Shown: positions 45,715-55,084, numbered from the stretch's first letter. The stretch is 64,000 bases of DNA from Marinobacter salinisoli (GCF_017301335.1 NZ_CP071247.1:930001-994000); one strand, 5' to 3'. Numbers and translations are program-made. The notes: generated by a model not told the origin, from the sequence alone.

Positions 45715-46785
45715 TCACGCTGATTCGGTCACAAATTGATCGGGAGCCCGCTGCGGGGGCTTTCTGGCCTCGTTCCGGTGCTGGCTCGGGCTGATACCGG
45801 TCCAGCGCTTGAACGCCCGGGTAAAGTTTGCGGCATCGGCGTAACCGAGCGTCTCGGCGATCTGGCTCAGATTCAGTCCGGTTTTCTCGAGCAGATCACA
45901 GGCCTGCTTCAGCCGAACCTGGTCCACCAGGGCCTGAAAGCTCATGCTCTCTTCTTGCAGGCGCCGTTTCAGTGTGCGATCGGACACGAACAGCGTGGCA
46001 GCCACCCGCGCCAGCTTGGGTGGAAAGGGGTGGCTGGTTTCGATAACCCGGCGCACGCGGCAGGCGAAGCCGGCATCGTCGGTCAGCTGTTTCAGGGCCA
46101 GTTCGCATTGCGAACGTGACGAGGCGGCCAGTTGGTGGTCGCTGAAGCGAACCGGTAAATCGAGCTGGGAGATCGGAATGATCAGGGCATCGTCACCGGC
46201 GCCGTAGATCACCGGAACCGGAATCTGCTGACGAAAGCGGTGGAAATAGCCCGGTTCCGGGCCACGCCGTTCCAGCCGGCAACCTTTCACGGCGGTGCCT
46301 GTCAGTTGCGTCCCCATGAACACGCAACCATAGAGCATGGCGTCCAGAATGAATCCCTGTAACGGGCCTAGATCCCTGGCGCAGCGCACCCGATAGGTGG
46401 CCATGCTGCCATGAACCTGCCGGGTGACCTCAAGCTGGGGCGCACGCAGGGAGAGAAAGCGTGTCATCAGGTCAAGGGCTTCCGCCAGAGTCTGGCTGCT
46501 CATCACCGCGGTACCGAGGGTGCCATGCAGGGGCAGTTTCAGTTCGCGGGCCAGCATGATGCCGAGGCCGGGTTCCCCGCTTTCAATGATTGCCCGGGTG
46601 ACAAATTCGCTGGCCTGCGGCTGGCTGACTCTCAGGTCGACGGAATTCAGGCGACTGGGGTTTAACCCGACCCGGTGCAGTAATTCCTGTTCATCGATAC
46701 CCAGGGTGCCCAGCAGCTCCGCTAGCAGGTGCAGATAAATGGCTGGCATACCCAGATCTTGATCGGAGGCGTTGGAGGCGCGCAT
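45715..46785 (-). CDS. AraC family transcriptional regulator (OruR type)
   Basis: 356 aa. The N-terminal Arabinose_bd-like domain (LHLLAELLGTLGIDEQELLHRVG, LGIMLARELKLPLHGTLGTAVM) and the C-terminal double helix-turn-helix (LFVSDRTLKRRLQEESMSFQAL, LSQIAETLGYADAANFTRAFKRWTG) are typical of the OruR/ArgR-like group. The effector is unknown. A start at 46749 is possible. Neither neighbour is an obvious target, and I see nothing notable in the 162-bp gap upstream. Confidence 0.9.
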   Translation of the reverse strand: MRASNASDQDLGMPAIYLHLLAELLGTLGIDEQELLHRVGLNPSRLNSVDLRVSQPQASEFVTRAIIESGEPGLGIMLARELKLPLHGTLGTAVMSSQTLAEALDLMTRFLSLRAPQLEVTRQVHGSMATYRVRCARDLGPLQGFILDAMLYGCVFMGTQLTGTAVKGCRLERRGPEPGYFHRFRQQIPVPVIYGAGDDALIIPISQLDLPVRFSDHQLAASSRSQCELALKQLTDDAGFACRVRRVIETSHPFPPKLARVAATLFVSDRTLKRRLQEESMSFQALVDQVRLKQACDLLEKTGLNLSQIAETLGYADAANFTRAFKRWTGISPSQHRNEARKPPQRAPDQFVTESA

Positions 46786-46947
46786 ATGGTTCCCTCATCC
46801 GTGATGGCAATGTCGTCCTTGGTGCTCAAACTGTTCGAATTATGACCGGTGCCGGGGCCCGGCCCCATGACTTGGCTGACGATGAAACCGGCTAGTCGGG
46901 CCAATTGGCCTCTTGTACGGCTGATTGGCCTGGGGAAACCGGAACAG

Positions 46948-48702
46948 CTATAAGCGGATATCGACGATCACCGGGTTGTGGTCGGAGGTGCGCCAGGGAA
47001 TCGGCGATGCAGGGTTCAAAGTGCTTTGGTAGCTCAACGCCGGTGGCTCATCGGCGTTAATCAACCAGGTCTGTGCACCCAGAATCCGGGGCTTGAGGTT
47101 CTTGGATGCCAGAGCATAGTCCAGAGACCCCTTCGCGCCGCGGTAACGGTAGGTGTAGTGCGGACAGTGCGTTGCCGAGCACGGATGGAAGTGGTGCACC
47201 ATGCTCGTGAAGCCCGTCTGTTCGAGCAGCTGCAGCGGAGCTTCCCTGGCATAAGCGTTGAGATCGCCGGTAACCAGGGTACCCGCGATTTTCGTCTCCG
47301 CCGGCCAGTGCTCAAGCCAGTCCAGCACAGCCTTGGCCTCCCTTTGTCGCCGGCTGGCGTAGCAGCCTTGGCCATCCCCTCGATTGCGGTCTTCACCACG
47401 GGCGTTGCGACAGCCTTTGGATTTGAAATGAACGACCACCACGGCCACCGCAGCATCACCACCAAGACGTTGAAAAACCTGACCCAGGGGCGGCCGTCCA
47501 CGGTGTTGGAAGGGGCCGCTGGCGAGTCGCCCGGGTGATCCCGGGGCACGCACTCTGTCCGCGCGATAAAGCAGCACCGTGCGGATCTGATCGGTGCCAT
47601 CCTGTCCCGGGGTGGCAACCACCCGCCAGGGCTTGCCCAGGGCACGGGCCAGTTCAGCAACGGCACTGTTGCTGCCGTAGCCATCGTTCTCTACCTCGGC
47701 CAGTGCAAGGATGTCCGGGTCCGGTGCGGTCAGGGCGGTTACCAGCCGCCGATGTTGTTCCCGAAAATCCTCCGGTGATTCCGCTCCGCGCGGAGTTGGA
47801 AAATCGCCGCCCCGACCATCGCCATTGAAGTAGTTGCCAAGATTGAGGGTCAGAACCCGGATATGTTGGGCATCGGGACGTTGCGGAGGCGGCTTTCTGG
47901 GATTGGCGGGCAGAAAGGCGGGGGTGGTTTCCGGCTGCAGGCGCCAGGCTCCGTGGCGAAAATCGAGAGTGCCGGCTATGCCGGTGATCTGGTCTCCGGC
48001 CCGCACGGTGTTGGATTCCGTCAGGCCGCCGGGCGGCCAGGGAATCGGTCGGGGATGCTCCCGGCTACTGCCGTCATCCAGAACAAGGCGGTGCTGGACA
48101 CTGGAGGGCTTATTCTGTCCAGGACGGGGTGTCTGGACTTCGGTCGCAATGACCGGATCGCTGTTGGCCAGCGTCAAGGCTCCGTAGCGGGCCAGTTCGT
48201 AGGTGTCGATCACGGTCAGGGGCGTGTCTACCCGGATGCGCATGTTTTCCAGCGATTCCGGGGGCTGGCGCCAGGGCAGCGTTACCGGTATCGGTGCGGG
48301 CAGGCCCGGTGAGCCGCAGACCGTCAGGCGCGCGACGTCCACCAGTTCGGTCAGGTCATAATGTTCTTTGACCCTGGCGGTGATCCGCACGCGATCGCCG
48401 GGTTTGCCGGCTTTGTGCCGGGTATAGACAAAGAGTGCTTCAGAGGTTGCAGGGTTACGGTCCGTTTCGTGGTCGGCCTGTTGGAGGTAAAAGCCGCGCC
48501 AGCCCCCGGGTGCCCGTGAATCGGCGGTGATAATGCCTTCCACGCTAACGGTTTTCCCGGCCAGCGGAGAATGGGAACCTGCCCCCTGAATATCGGCGAT
48601 CGGAGTGGCCGGTGCGCCGCATTCGTTCGCTGCCGCCCCCGCCGCGCAGCCGCCGAGTATTAGAAGGGTCGCTGTACGTATGGTGGTGAGCCTGACTCCC
48701 AC
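46948..48702 (-). CDS. ExeM/NucH family extracellular endonuclease (lipoprotein)
   Basis: 584 aa. The N-terminal lipobox LGGC (Cys19) points to surface or periplasmic anchoring. An OB-fold-like N-terminal part (VSVEGIITADSRAPGGWRGFYLQQ) precedes an endonuclease/exonuclease/phosphatase domain with LTLNLGNYFNGDGRG, ILALAEVENDGYG, VTGDLNAY and a C-terminal SDHNPV His. ExeM/NucH proteins degrade extracellular DNA for nutrients or biofilm turnover. It follows the WYL regulator gene by 9 bp, so the two are probably one operon. Confidence 0.88.
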   Translation of the reverse strand: MGVRLTTIRTATLLILGGCAAGAAANECGAPATPIADIQGAGSHSPLAGKTVSVEGIITADSRAPGGWRGFYLQQADHETDRNPATSEALFVYTRHKAGKPGDRVRITARVKEHYDLTELVDVARLTVCGSPGLPAPIPVTLPWRQPPESLENMRIRVDTPLTVIDTYELARYGALTLANSDPVIATEVQTPRPGQNKPSSVQHRLVLDDGSSREHPRPIPWPPGGLTESNTVRAGDQITGIAGTLDFRHGAWRLQPETTPAFLPANPRKPPPQRPDAQHIRVLTLNLGNYFNGDGRGGDFPTPRGAESPEDFREQHRRLVTALTAPDPDILALAEVENDGYGSNSAVAELARALGKPWRVVATPGQDGTDQIRTVLLYRADRVRAPGSPGRLASGPFQHRGRPPLGQVFQRLGGDAAVAVVVVHFKSKGCRNARGEDRNRGDGQGCYASRRQREAKAVLDWLEHWPAETKIAGTLVTGDLNAYAREAPLQLLEQTGFTSMVHHFHPCSATHCPHYTYRYRGAKGSLDYALASKNLKPRILGAQTWLINADEPPALSYQSTLNPASPIPWRTSDHNPVIVDIRL

Positions 48703-48711
48703 GTTAACGGT

Positions 48712-49653
48712 TTAGCTGAGGCCGGCCACAGCCTTGAGTGCCCGTTCCCGGCGGCTGCCGAACCCGAGCTGGTCTGGATTGACCAGTTCCAGCTGCTGCA
48801 CCAGTGGATCAGGGTGCTGGCTATCGAGCGTGATGCCCAGACCGGAGAGCAGGTAGGGCGAGAGGGCGGCCCGGGTGCGTATTTTCAGGTGGCCGTGGGT
48901 CATGCCGTAATCCCGGGCGATGATCTCCTGCTGGGCTGCGCTCAGACGCTGATCCGGCACCAGCTCCATGGTGACCTCCCGGTTCCAGTCTTCGTCCTGC
49001 AGGCTGCTGTGCTTGGCTTTCTGGCGCAGCGCTTGCGGTGGCTGCTGGAAGCGGTTCAGGGCAAAGTCCCGGAATTCGCGGTTGGCGTGGCACCAGGCGC
49101 GCAGATGCCAGTTGGTGCCGGTGCACACCAGGGTGTGAGGTTCGAGGATGCTTTCGACTGCTTCCGGACGGGTCAGGGAAACGTAGCTGGCTCTCAGTTG
49201 GCGGCCATGGCGAGTAGCATGTACGACCGCCCGCATGGTTTCCGGCTCGATGACTCGGTTCGGGGCCTGCAGAAAGGTGCTTTCCGGCAGGCCGATGTCC
49301 AGTGTTTCGAAGGTATTGCTCAGGTTTTGCTGGCGGGCCAGCAGCTCAACGTATTCATTCACGATGCCGTGGGTGACCACCGGACGAAACTGCTCGGACG
49401 GGACATAGCCCTTGAGGTGCCGGTCGTATACCAGGTTGTCTGGAGCCAGTTCCCGCAGGTAAGTGTTGATGTCCTTGGACGCCTGCTGACGACCGATGCC
49501 GAAGCTGTGACAGATGTGGTTGGTGGTCAGTCGGCCTTCCCAAAGGGCAATGGTTTCGATCAGGCGATAGCGCAGCAGCAAGTCCCAGCGGATGGGCCAG
49601 TCCGTCTTTTTCATAACCAGACGCTCGTGGGTGAAGTGGATATCTGCATTCAT
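48712..49653 (-). CDS. WYL domain transcriptional regulator (BrxR/CapW-like layout)
   Basis: 313 aa. An N-terminal winged helix (LIETIALWEGRLTTNHICHSFGIGRQQASKDI) is followed by a WYL domain in which the WYL triplet reads WHL (TNWHLRAWCHANREFRDFALNR) and a C-terminal WCX-like part. This layout is that of BrxR/CapW regulators, which often control phage-defence islands, but no defence system lies here. The likely target is the nuclease gene directly downstream and its own promoter. A start at 49614 (MKKTDW) is an alternative. Confidence 0.82.
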   Translation of the reverse strand: MNADIHFTHERLVMKKTDWPIRWDLLLRYRLIETIALWEGRLTTNHICHSFGIGRQQASKDINTYLRELAPDNLVYDRHLKGYVPSEQFRPVVTHGIVNEYVELLARQQNLSNTFETLDIGLPESTFLQAPNRVIEPETMRAVVHATRHGRQLRASYVSLTRPEAVESILEPHTLVCTGTNWHLRAWCHANREFRDFALNRFQQPPQALRQKAKHSSLQDEDWNREVTMELVPDQRLSAAQQEIIARDYGMTHGHLKIRTRAALSPYLLSGLGITLDSQHPDPLVQQLELVNPDQLGFGSRRERALKAVAGLS

Positions 49654-49680
49654 GTTACCCGCTATGACAAAATCAGTGTG

Positions 49681-49709
49681 TTACGTCGCTTTAATGTAAA
49701 ATAACGTAA
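49681..49709. promoter_or_regulatory. Putative operator upstream of the WYL regulator
   Basis: TTACGT (49681-49686) and ACGTAA (49704-49709) are inverted across 17 bp, with an inner direct repeat GTAAAATAAC/GTAAAAT. It lies 27 bp upstream of the WYL gene start, where BrxR-type proteins bind inverted repeats. Inference only. Confidence 0.4.
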
Positions 49710-49894
49710 AATCCTGTGCTGTCGCTACTCGCAGGCCGATGCGTGTGCGCGCGGGCGGTGTTTCGGCAAGTGCCTAGTAGCTGGCCGGTGGCACTATTGA
49801 TCTATAATACGCGCCGTGAATCAGTACCTTAATCGAACCCTCCTTTAACCCCGCCCGCAAACGGGACTGCCGTGAGTCTGTTGCCTTGACGCGA

Positions 49895-51172
49895 ATGGTT
49901 GCCTCCCTGTCTGCGCTGATTATCAGCATCGCCCTGCTGGTCAGCGGCAACGCTTTCCTGATGACATTGCTGGGCATTCGCCTGAGCTTTGAGCAGGTTT
50001 CTCCGGACGTTATCGGCTGGATTCTGGTCTGTTATTCGATCGGCTTTGTTCTGGGTACCATGTATGTCCACACGATCATCGAGCGGGTAGGTCATATCCG
50101 GGCCTTTGCCGTGTTTGCGGCGGTGTCTGCCGTGGTTGCGCTGCTGTATCCCATGGTGATCTACGAGCCTGTCTGGGCGGTGTTCCGTGTTTTGTCCGGC
50201 TTCAGCGTCGCCGGTGTGCTGGTGGTGATCGAAAGCTGGTTTTCCAGCCGGGCAACGAACGAAAACCGTGGTGCCTTGTTTGCGGTTTATCAGATTGTCT
50301 TTTATTTGTCGGCGGCAGGTGGCCAGCTGCTGATCAATGTCAGTGATCCCGCCAACTTCATGCCGTTTTCTCTGGCGGCGATTCTGCTCACACTTGCTCT
50401 GCTGCCACTCTCGCTTACCCGGATGGAGGCGCCGGTCATCGAGAAGGTTCACCGAATCTCGTTTTTTACCCTCGCCCGGGAGTCATTCTCCGGGGTTGCC
50501 GGTGCGCTGATTTGTGGTGTTCTGGTGGGGGGGTTCTATGCGCTGGGGCCGGTGTACGCCACGCTGATGGGGCTGGATGTGGCCAAAACGTCCAGTTTCA
50601 TGGCCAGTGCCATTGTTGCCGCGATGATTGTTGCCTGGCCGCTGGGCCGCCTGTGTGATCTGTTTGATCGTCGGCGCGTGATGTTCTGGGTGGCGATGAC
50701 AGCCGCGGCGTCCGCAGGTGTTGTGGCCTACTTTGGTGCGGCCAATTTCTGGCTGCTGACCCTGGCCGTCGGGCTGATGATCGGGCTTTCGGCGGCACTG
50801 TACCCGATTGCCGTAGCCATCACGAATGACCGCATGGAAAGCAATCGCATCGTTGCCGCCAGTGCCACGTTGTTGCTCAGCTACGGCGTGGGCAGTGTCA
50901 TCGGCCCTGTGGCCATGGCGGAGCTGATCAACGTGCTGGGTCCGCAGGGGCTGTTCATGGGCAATGCCGGGTTCCTGCTGTTGCTGTGCGTGATCACCAG
51001 TTACCGGATCAGCCATACTGAGGATGTGCCTGTGGAAGCGCAGGAGCACTTCGTTCCGGCCATGCCGGAGGCGTCTCCGGTACTGGCGGAAATGGATCCG
51101 CGTAATAACGAGTTCCATGAATCCCACGAGGTGGAGGAAATGAAACTCGAGAAACAGCGGCAAGAGGCTTAG
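49895..51172 (+). CDS. MFS transporter (YcaD-like)
   Basis: 425 aa with twelve predicted helices and a hydrophilic acidic tail (about 60 residues; EEMKLEKQRQEA). The Gly-rich motif A-like loops (YSIGFVLGTMYVHTIIERVGH, GRLCDLFDRRRVMFW) support the major facilitator family; the YcaD-type N-terminal pattern FRVLSGFSVAGVLVVIESWFS is clear. The substrate is unknown. The ATG at 49895 is chosen; a TTG at 49886 is possible. A perfect -10 box TATAAT lies at 49803-49808. Confidence 0.85.
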   Translation: MVASLSALIISIALLVSGNAFLMTLLGIRLSFEQVSPDVIGWILVCYSIGFVLGTMYVHTIIERVGHIRAFAVFAAVSAVVALLYPMVIYEPVWAVFRVLSGFSVAGVLVVIESWFSSRATNENRGALFAVYQIVFYLSAAGGQLLINVSDPANFMPFSLAAILLTLALLPLSLTRMEAPVIEKVHRISFFTLARESFSGVAGALICGVLVGGFYALGPVYATLMGLDVAKTSSFMASAIVAAMIVAWPLGRLCDLFDRRRVMFWVAMTAAASAGVVAYFGAANFWLLTLAVGLMIGLSAALYPIAVAITNDRMESNRIVAASATLLLSYGVGSVIGPVAMAELINVLGPQGLFMGNAGFLLLLCVITSYRISHTEDVPVEAQEHFVPAMPEASPVLAEMDPRNNEFHESHEVEEMKLEKQRQEA

Positions 51173-51205
51173 GCCCGCTGCCAACCCATTTTTTGCGACC
51201 CTGTC

Positions 51206-51246
51206 TTTACTGGAATTATTAGCATACTATTATTGGCTTTCTAATA
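51206..51246 (+). promoter_or_regulatory. Promoter and inverted repeat upstream of the MarR gene
   Basis: TTTACT (51206-51211) and TATTAT (51228-51233), 16 bp apart, form a reasonable promoter. TATTAG (51217-51222) and CTAATA (51241-51246) are inverted around the -10 and start region, as expected for a MarR self-repression site. Confidence 0.4.
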
Positions 51247-51320
51247 TGGTAAGCATGGGGTGGTTTTTTGGCCCTTTGTTCCGCTGGCGGCCCGGCCGCC
51301 TGTTGAAAGGAGTTTCCAGC

Positions 51321-51746
51321 ATGAAAGACCAGTTTCCTTTTGCTGTTGCGCGAGTTACCCGGCGCTGGCGCAAGATGCTTGATGAGCGACTGAAAGACCT
51401 TGGTGTCACCCAGGCCCGTTGGAGCACCATGGTGTATCTCTCGAAAGGTGGCGAGGGCCTGACCCAGCGCGAGCTGGCAACCCTGATGGCCATTGAGAAC
51501 CCGACCCTGGTCCGTTTGCTGGACAGTCTGGAACAGCAGGACCTGATTGAACGTCGCCCCTGCCCGAATGATCGCCGTGCCCGCCGCCTGTACCTCACCA
51601 AGGCCGGACGCGAGTTTATGGACGAGCTCTCCGGGCGCGCGGAAACCCTGCGGGAAGAAATGCTGGAGGGCATCAGCGACGAGGAAATCGCCTGCACCGT
51701 TCGGGTGTTCCACAAGATTCTGGAAAACGCAGAGAAGCCGAAGTAA
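51321..51746 (+). CDS. MarR family transcriptional regulator
   Basis: 141 aa, SlyA-like. The winged helix contains LTQRELATLMAIENPTLVRLLDSLEQQDLIERRPCPNDRRARRL. The start at 51321 has AAAGGAG 9 bp upstream; a longer reading from 51246 has none. It lies 3 bp before an exporter gene, so it is the probable local repressor, released by a drug or phenolic compound. Confidence 0.92.
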   Translation: MKDQFPFAVARVTRRWRKMLDERLKDLGVTQARWSTMVYLSKGGEGLTQRELATLMAIENPTLVRLLDSLEQQDLIERRPCPNDRRARRLYLTKAGREFMDELSGRAETLREEMLEGISDEEIACTVRVFHKILENAEKPK

Positions 51747-51749
51747 GCC

Positions 51750-53141
51750 TTGAGCGATAACACCGTTGAAGGGTTAAAAGCTCGGTACGGGGCCCGCTGG
51801 CGCTGGCTGGCGGTAGCCACGGTCATGCTCGGCACCATGGCCTCGGTCCTCAGTGCCACCGTGGTGAATGTCGCCCTGCACGATATCATGATGGAGTTCG
51901 GCATCGGACAGGGGCAGGTGCACTGGCTGGCTACCGGCTTCATCGCGGCTATGACCACCACCATGCTGGCCTCTGCCTGGCTGCTGGATCATCTGGGCGT
52001 CCGCAAGACCCTGGCCGGCGCCATGTTTCTGTTTACCGTTTTTTCCCTTGCCGGCGGCTTTGCGGTTTCGCCCGAGCAGCTGATTGCCGCACGGGTGGCG
52101 CAGGGCGCTATGGCAGGCCTGATGCAGCCCATGGGGATGTATCTGGTGTTCCGGATTTTCCCGCGGGATCGGCGCGGCCAAGCCATGGGTATTTATGGCA
52201 TGGGAGTGATACTGGCGCCGGCCTTTGGTCCGGTGCTTGGCGGCTTTCTGGTCGACCAGCTAAGCTGGCGCTACGTCATGTTCGCCCCGGTGCCGGTTAC
52301 CCTGCTGGGCATATTCATGGCCTGGCGGTTTCTGCCCCTGCCGGTCTCCCGGCCGGCACCCTATCGGTTTGACCTGACCGGGCTGGTATTGCTGGGCACC
52401 ACCATGGGGCTGTCATTGGACACCCTGAACCGGGTGCAGAGTCTCAGCGGTCAGGAGCCGCGGGTTCTGCTGGGTGGGCTCGTTGCGGCCCTTCTGCTTA
52501 CCGCGTTCGTGGTTCATGAACGTCGGACCGGCCATCCCCTGGTGAACATGACGTTGTTGCGCAAGCCGGTTTTCCTTTGCGCCAATCTTGGCGCTTTGGC
52601 ATTGGGCCTCGCGCTGTTTGGCTCCACCTACCTGATTCCCCTGTTTGTCCAGACCGCGTTGGGGTTTTCCGCCACTGAAGCGGGGCTGCTCCTGTTGCCT
52701 GCCGGGGTGGTGCTCGGCATCACGTTTCCGATTGCGGGCAGGCTGGCGGACCGGCAGAGTGCGCGGCGCTTGGTCATCGTGGGGATCGCCCTGTTTGCCT
52801 GTTCGGCGGTTCTGTTTGCCCTGTCGGGGTTGGAGCTGGCATTCGCTTGGCTAGCCCTGTGGGCGGTGCTGGGCCGGATTGGCATCGGATTTATGCTGCC
52901 GGCGTTGTCCACGGGCGCGCTGAACCCACTGCCCCCGGAATTGCTCGGTGCCGGCTCCAGTACGATCAATTTTACCCGGCAGTTGGGTGGTGCCTTCGGT
53001 GTGAACATGGTGGCCCTGACCATCGAGTTCGGTGAGCATAGCGGCGGGGTACCTACCCTGACCGCATTTCACGCCGCCTGGTGGCTGGTGGCCGTATTCG
53101 TGGCCCTGGCGGTGATCCCGGTCTGGAAAATGAGGGCCTAG
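51750..53141 (+). CDS. DHA2 family MFS drug exporter (EmrB/QacA-like)
   Basis: 463 aa, TTG start, with about fourteen helices. It exports drugs or other toxic compounds with the proton gradient. Motif A is in WLLDHLGVRKTLAGAMFLF, motif C in GMGVILAPAFGPVLGGFLVDQLSWRY. No EmrA-like membrane fusion gene is adjacent. The 3-bp gap to the MarR gene indicates co-transcription and MarR control. Confidence 0.9.
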   Translation: MSDNTVEGLKARYGARWRWLAVATVMLGTMASVLSATVVNVALHDIMMEFGIGQGQVHWLATGFIAAMTTTMLASAWLLDHLGVRKTLAGAMFLFTVFSLAGGFAVSPEQLIAARVAQGAMAGLMQPMGMYLVFRIFPRDRRGQAMGIYGMGVILAPAFGPVLGGFLVDQLSWRYVMFAPVPVTLLGIFMAWRFLPLPVSRPAPYRFDLTGLVLLGTTMGLSLDTLNRVQSLSGQEPRVLLGGLVAALLLTAFVVHERRTGHPLVNMTLLRKPVFLCANLGALALGLALFGSTYLIPLFVQTALGFSATEAGLLLLPAGVVLGITFPIAGRLADRQSARRLVIVGIALFACSAVLFALSGLELAFAWLALWAVLGRIGIGFMLPALSTGALNPLPPELLGAGSSTINFTRQLGGAFGVNMVALTIEFGEHSGGVPTLTAFHAAWWLVAVFVALAVIPVWKMRA

Positions 53142-53177
53142 TTGCGTGCGCCCTGGAGAGTGGTTAAAATTTGCCCT

Positions 53178-53362
53178 CCTTCAGGGGAGTAGCCTCCGTA
53201 GCACATGTCAGTGTGTCGGCGGACGGCAGTCAACATACTTGGGGCTCAATCTCCATGGCTGTCGTGTTCCACGTGGTTTGACGTGGGGTTGGCAAGACCT
53301 GAGGCAGAACATCTCCGTGGGGCGGAAGATGGGCTGCCTCATGTCTGTTATCCGCCCCGGAG
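53178..53362 (+). promoter_or_regulatory. yybP-ykoY manganese riboswitch with translational switch
   Basis: The leader has the conserved opening GGGGAGTAGCC (53184-53194), the internal GTCAACATACTT, and the closing GCAAGACCTGAGGCAGAAC...CTCC (to 53316). In the bound form, GGGGAG (53184-53189) pairs with CTCC (53313-53316). In the free form, CTCC plus GGGGCGGA (53319-53326) can pair with TCCGCCCC (53351-53358) and the ribosome site GGAG (53359-53362), hiding it. This predicts that Mn2+ turns translation of the next gene on, as known for E. coli alx and mntP. The rest of the 53142-53368 gap holds nothing else. Confidence 0.88.
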
Positions 53363-53368
53363 TATAAT

Positions 53369-53944
53369 ATGGAAGCCTTTCTCGCCTCGACGGCCGCCGT
53401 AGCCATCGCCGAAATCGGCGACAAGACCCAGTTACTGTCCCTGTTTCTCGTCGTACGTTATGGCAAGCGCCTGCCCATTGTCATGGGTATTCTGCTGGCT
53501 ACGGTTTTGAATCACGCCTTGTCGGCGTATTTGGGGGCCTGGATTGCCCAATGGATTCCGCAAGCCTGGCTGCCGTGGATTCTGGCGATCAGCTTTATCG
53601 CCATTGCTGGCTGGCTGCTGATTCCGGACAAGGACGACAGCGACGATTCCCGTTTTCTGGGGCTCGGCGCGTTCGCGGCCACCACCGTCATGTTTTTCCT
53701 GGCGGAAATCGGTGACAAGACCCAGATTGCCACCGTTGTCCTGGCGGCCCGTTTTACTGAAACTCTCTGGGTGGTGATTGGTACGACCGTGGGTATGTTG
53801 ATCGCGAACATACCGGTTATCATGGCAGGTCGTTGGTTAATGGAGCGATTGCCCCTGACAACGGCCCGCATTGGGGCGAGTTTGTTGTTTGTGGCGCTGG
53901 CGGTGGCCACCGTGGTTGCTACCGTCATGAATTCCGGCGCCTAA
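53369..53944 (+). CDS. UPF0016/GDT1 family manganese exporter
   Basis: 191 aa with six helices in two homologous halves. Each half carries the cation motif: AEIGDKTQLL near the N-terminus and AEIGDKTQIA in the second half. Members include MneA/MntX, which export Mn2+. The yybP-ykoY riboswitch directly upstream supports a Mn2+ role. GGAG lies 6 bp before the ATG and is the element controlled by the riboswitch. Confidence 0.93.
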   Translation: MEAFLASTAAVAIAEIGDKTQLLSLFLVVRYGKRLPIVMGILLATVLNHALSAYLGAWIAQWIPQAWLPWILAISFIAIAGWLLIPDKDDSDDSRFLGLGAFAATTVMFFLAEIGDKTQIATVVLAARFTETLWVVIGTTVGMLIANIPVIMAGRWLMERLPLTTARIGASLLFVALAVATVVATVMNSGA

Positions 53945-53989
53945 ATAGTGCCGCTGTAATCCGGCAAATTTTGATAGTGGATAAGATTT

Positions 53990-55036
53990 ATGTTGTTCAG
54001 ATTGCTAACCCTGACCCTGCTGACCTGGGCGCTGATCGTGCCCGCGGCGACCGCGACGGCTACCCCGGGTGACGCGGCCTCGGCCGGCAACAAGGGAGAG
54101 GCGGATCGCTCGCCCCGAGTTCCGACGTTCGAGTTGAAGGGCGATCTGGCGGGCCGGTTGGATGTGTTCACCACCCGCTATGAGGACACCTTCGCCGATA
54201 TCGGCAATCGGATTGCCCTGGGCTATCTCGAACTGGTCAAGGCCAATCCTGATATTGATCCCTGGCTTCCGGGAGAAGGCACCAGTATCACTCTGCCGCG
54301 CCAGTATGTTCTTCCGGAAACCCACCGTGAGGGCATCGTGATTAATCTGGCGGAATACCGGTTGTATTACTTCACGGAAGGGGGAGTTCAGGTATATCCG
54401 GTTGGCGTGGGCACCGAGGAAAATCCCTCGCCGCTGACCAACGCTGAAGTCACCATGCGGCTGGAATCCCCGGCCTGGTATCCGCCGGCCAGCATCCGGG
54501 CTGAGTATGAGCGCTCTGGTGACTACCTGCCCAGGATGGTTCCGCCGGGCCCCAGTAATCCACTGGGAACCCACGCGCTGCTGCTGAGCGAAAAGGGTTA
54601 CCTGATTCATGGCACCAACAAGAAATTTGGCGTCGGTATGGCGGTGAGCCACGGCTGTTTCCGAATGTACAACGAGGACATCTCCCGCTTCGTATACCAG
54701 GTCCCCAAGGGAACGCCGGTGAAGGTAATCCGGGACCCGGTGAAAATCGGGCTGTCTGGCGGCGAGGTCTGGCTGGAAGTGCATCGGCCGAAAGAGGAAT
54801 ACCCGCAATCAGAGCGCGAGCGTCTCTGGCGCCTGGTTTCGGAAGAGGTTGAGACCTTCCGGAAGCGGCATCCGGGGGTGGAGGTCAAGCGTCACGCCAT
54901 TGAATTGGCGGTGGAGCAGGCCGATGGCATCCCGACCATGATTGGTGAGCAGGTTGCCACCATGGCCGCCGACAAAGGCGCCCGTGACAAGAAGCCCCGG
55001 GCCATTGGTGATCCCCGACAATCACTGTATTTCTGA
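53990..55036 (+). CDS. L,D-transpeptidase with LysM-like domain (YkuD family)
   Basis: 348 aa with a signal peptide (LLTWALIVPAATATA). A LysM-like segment (NRIALGYLELVKANPDIDPWLPGEGTSITLP) precedes the YkuD catalytic domain with the HGT...SHGCFRM motif (active-site Cys). Such enzymes form 3-3 peptidoglycan crosslinks or attach lipoproteins to the wall. The charged C-terminal extension beyond residue 260 is as in the ErfK/YbiS group. It follows the Mn exporter by 45 bp, but a functional link is not evident. Confidence 0.9.
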   Translation: MLFRLLTLTLLTWALIVPAATATATPGDAASAGNKGEADRSPRVPTFELKGDLAGRLDVFTTRYEDTFADIGNRIALGYLELVKANPDIDPWLPGEGTSITLPRQYVLPETHREGIVINLAEYRLYYFTEGGVQVYPVGVGTEENPSPLTNAEVTMRLESPAWYPPASIRAEYERSGDYLPRMVPPGPSNPLGTHALLLSEKGYLIHGTNKKFGVGMAVSHGCFRMYNEDISRFVYQVPKGTPVKVIRDPVKIGLSGGEVWLEVHRPKEEYPQSERERLWRLVSEEVETFRKRHPGVEVKRHAIELAVEQADGIPTMIGEQVATMAADKGARDKKPRAIGDPRQSLYF

Positions 55037-55084
55037 TTCGCCACTGGCGGCGCCTCAGGACATTATCACCGCAGGGAGCATCGT

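Noticed and set aside
46948..49653. Phage-defence island around the WYL regulator
   Set aside because: No BREX, CBASS, restriction or toxin genes are nearby; only the nuclease lipoprotein and transporters are present.
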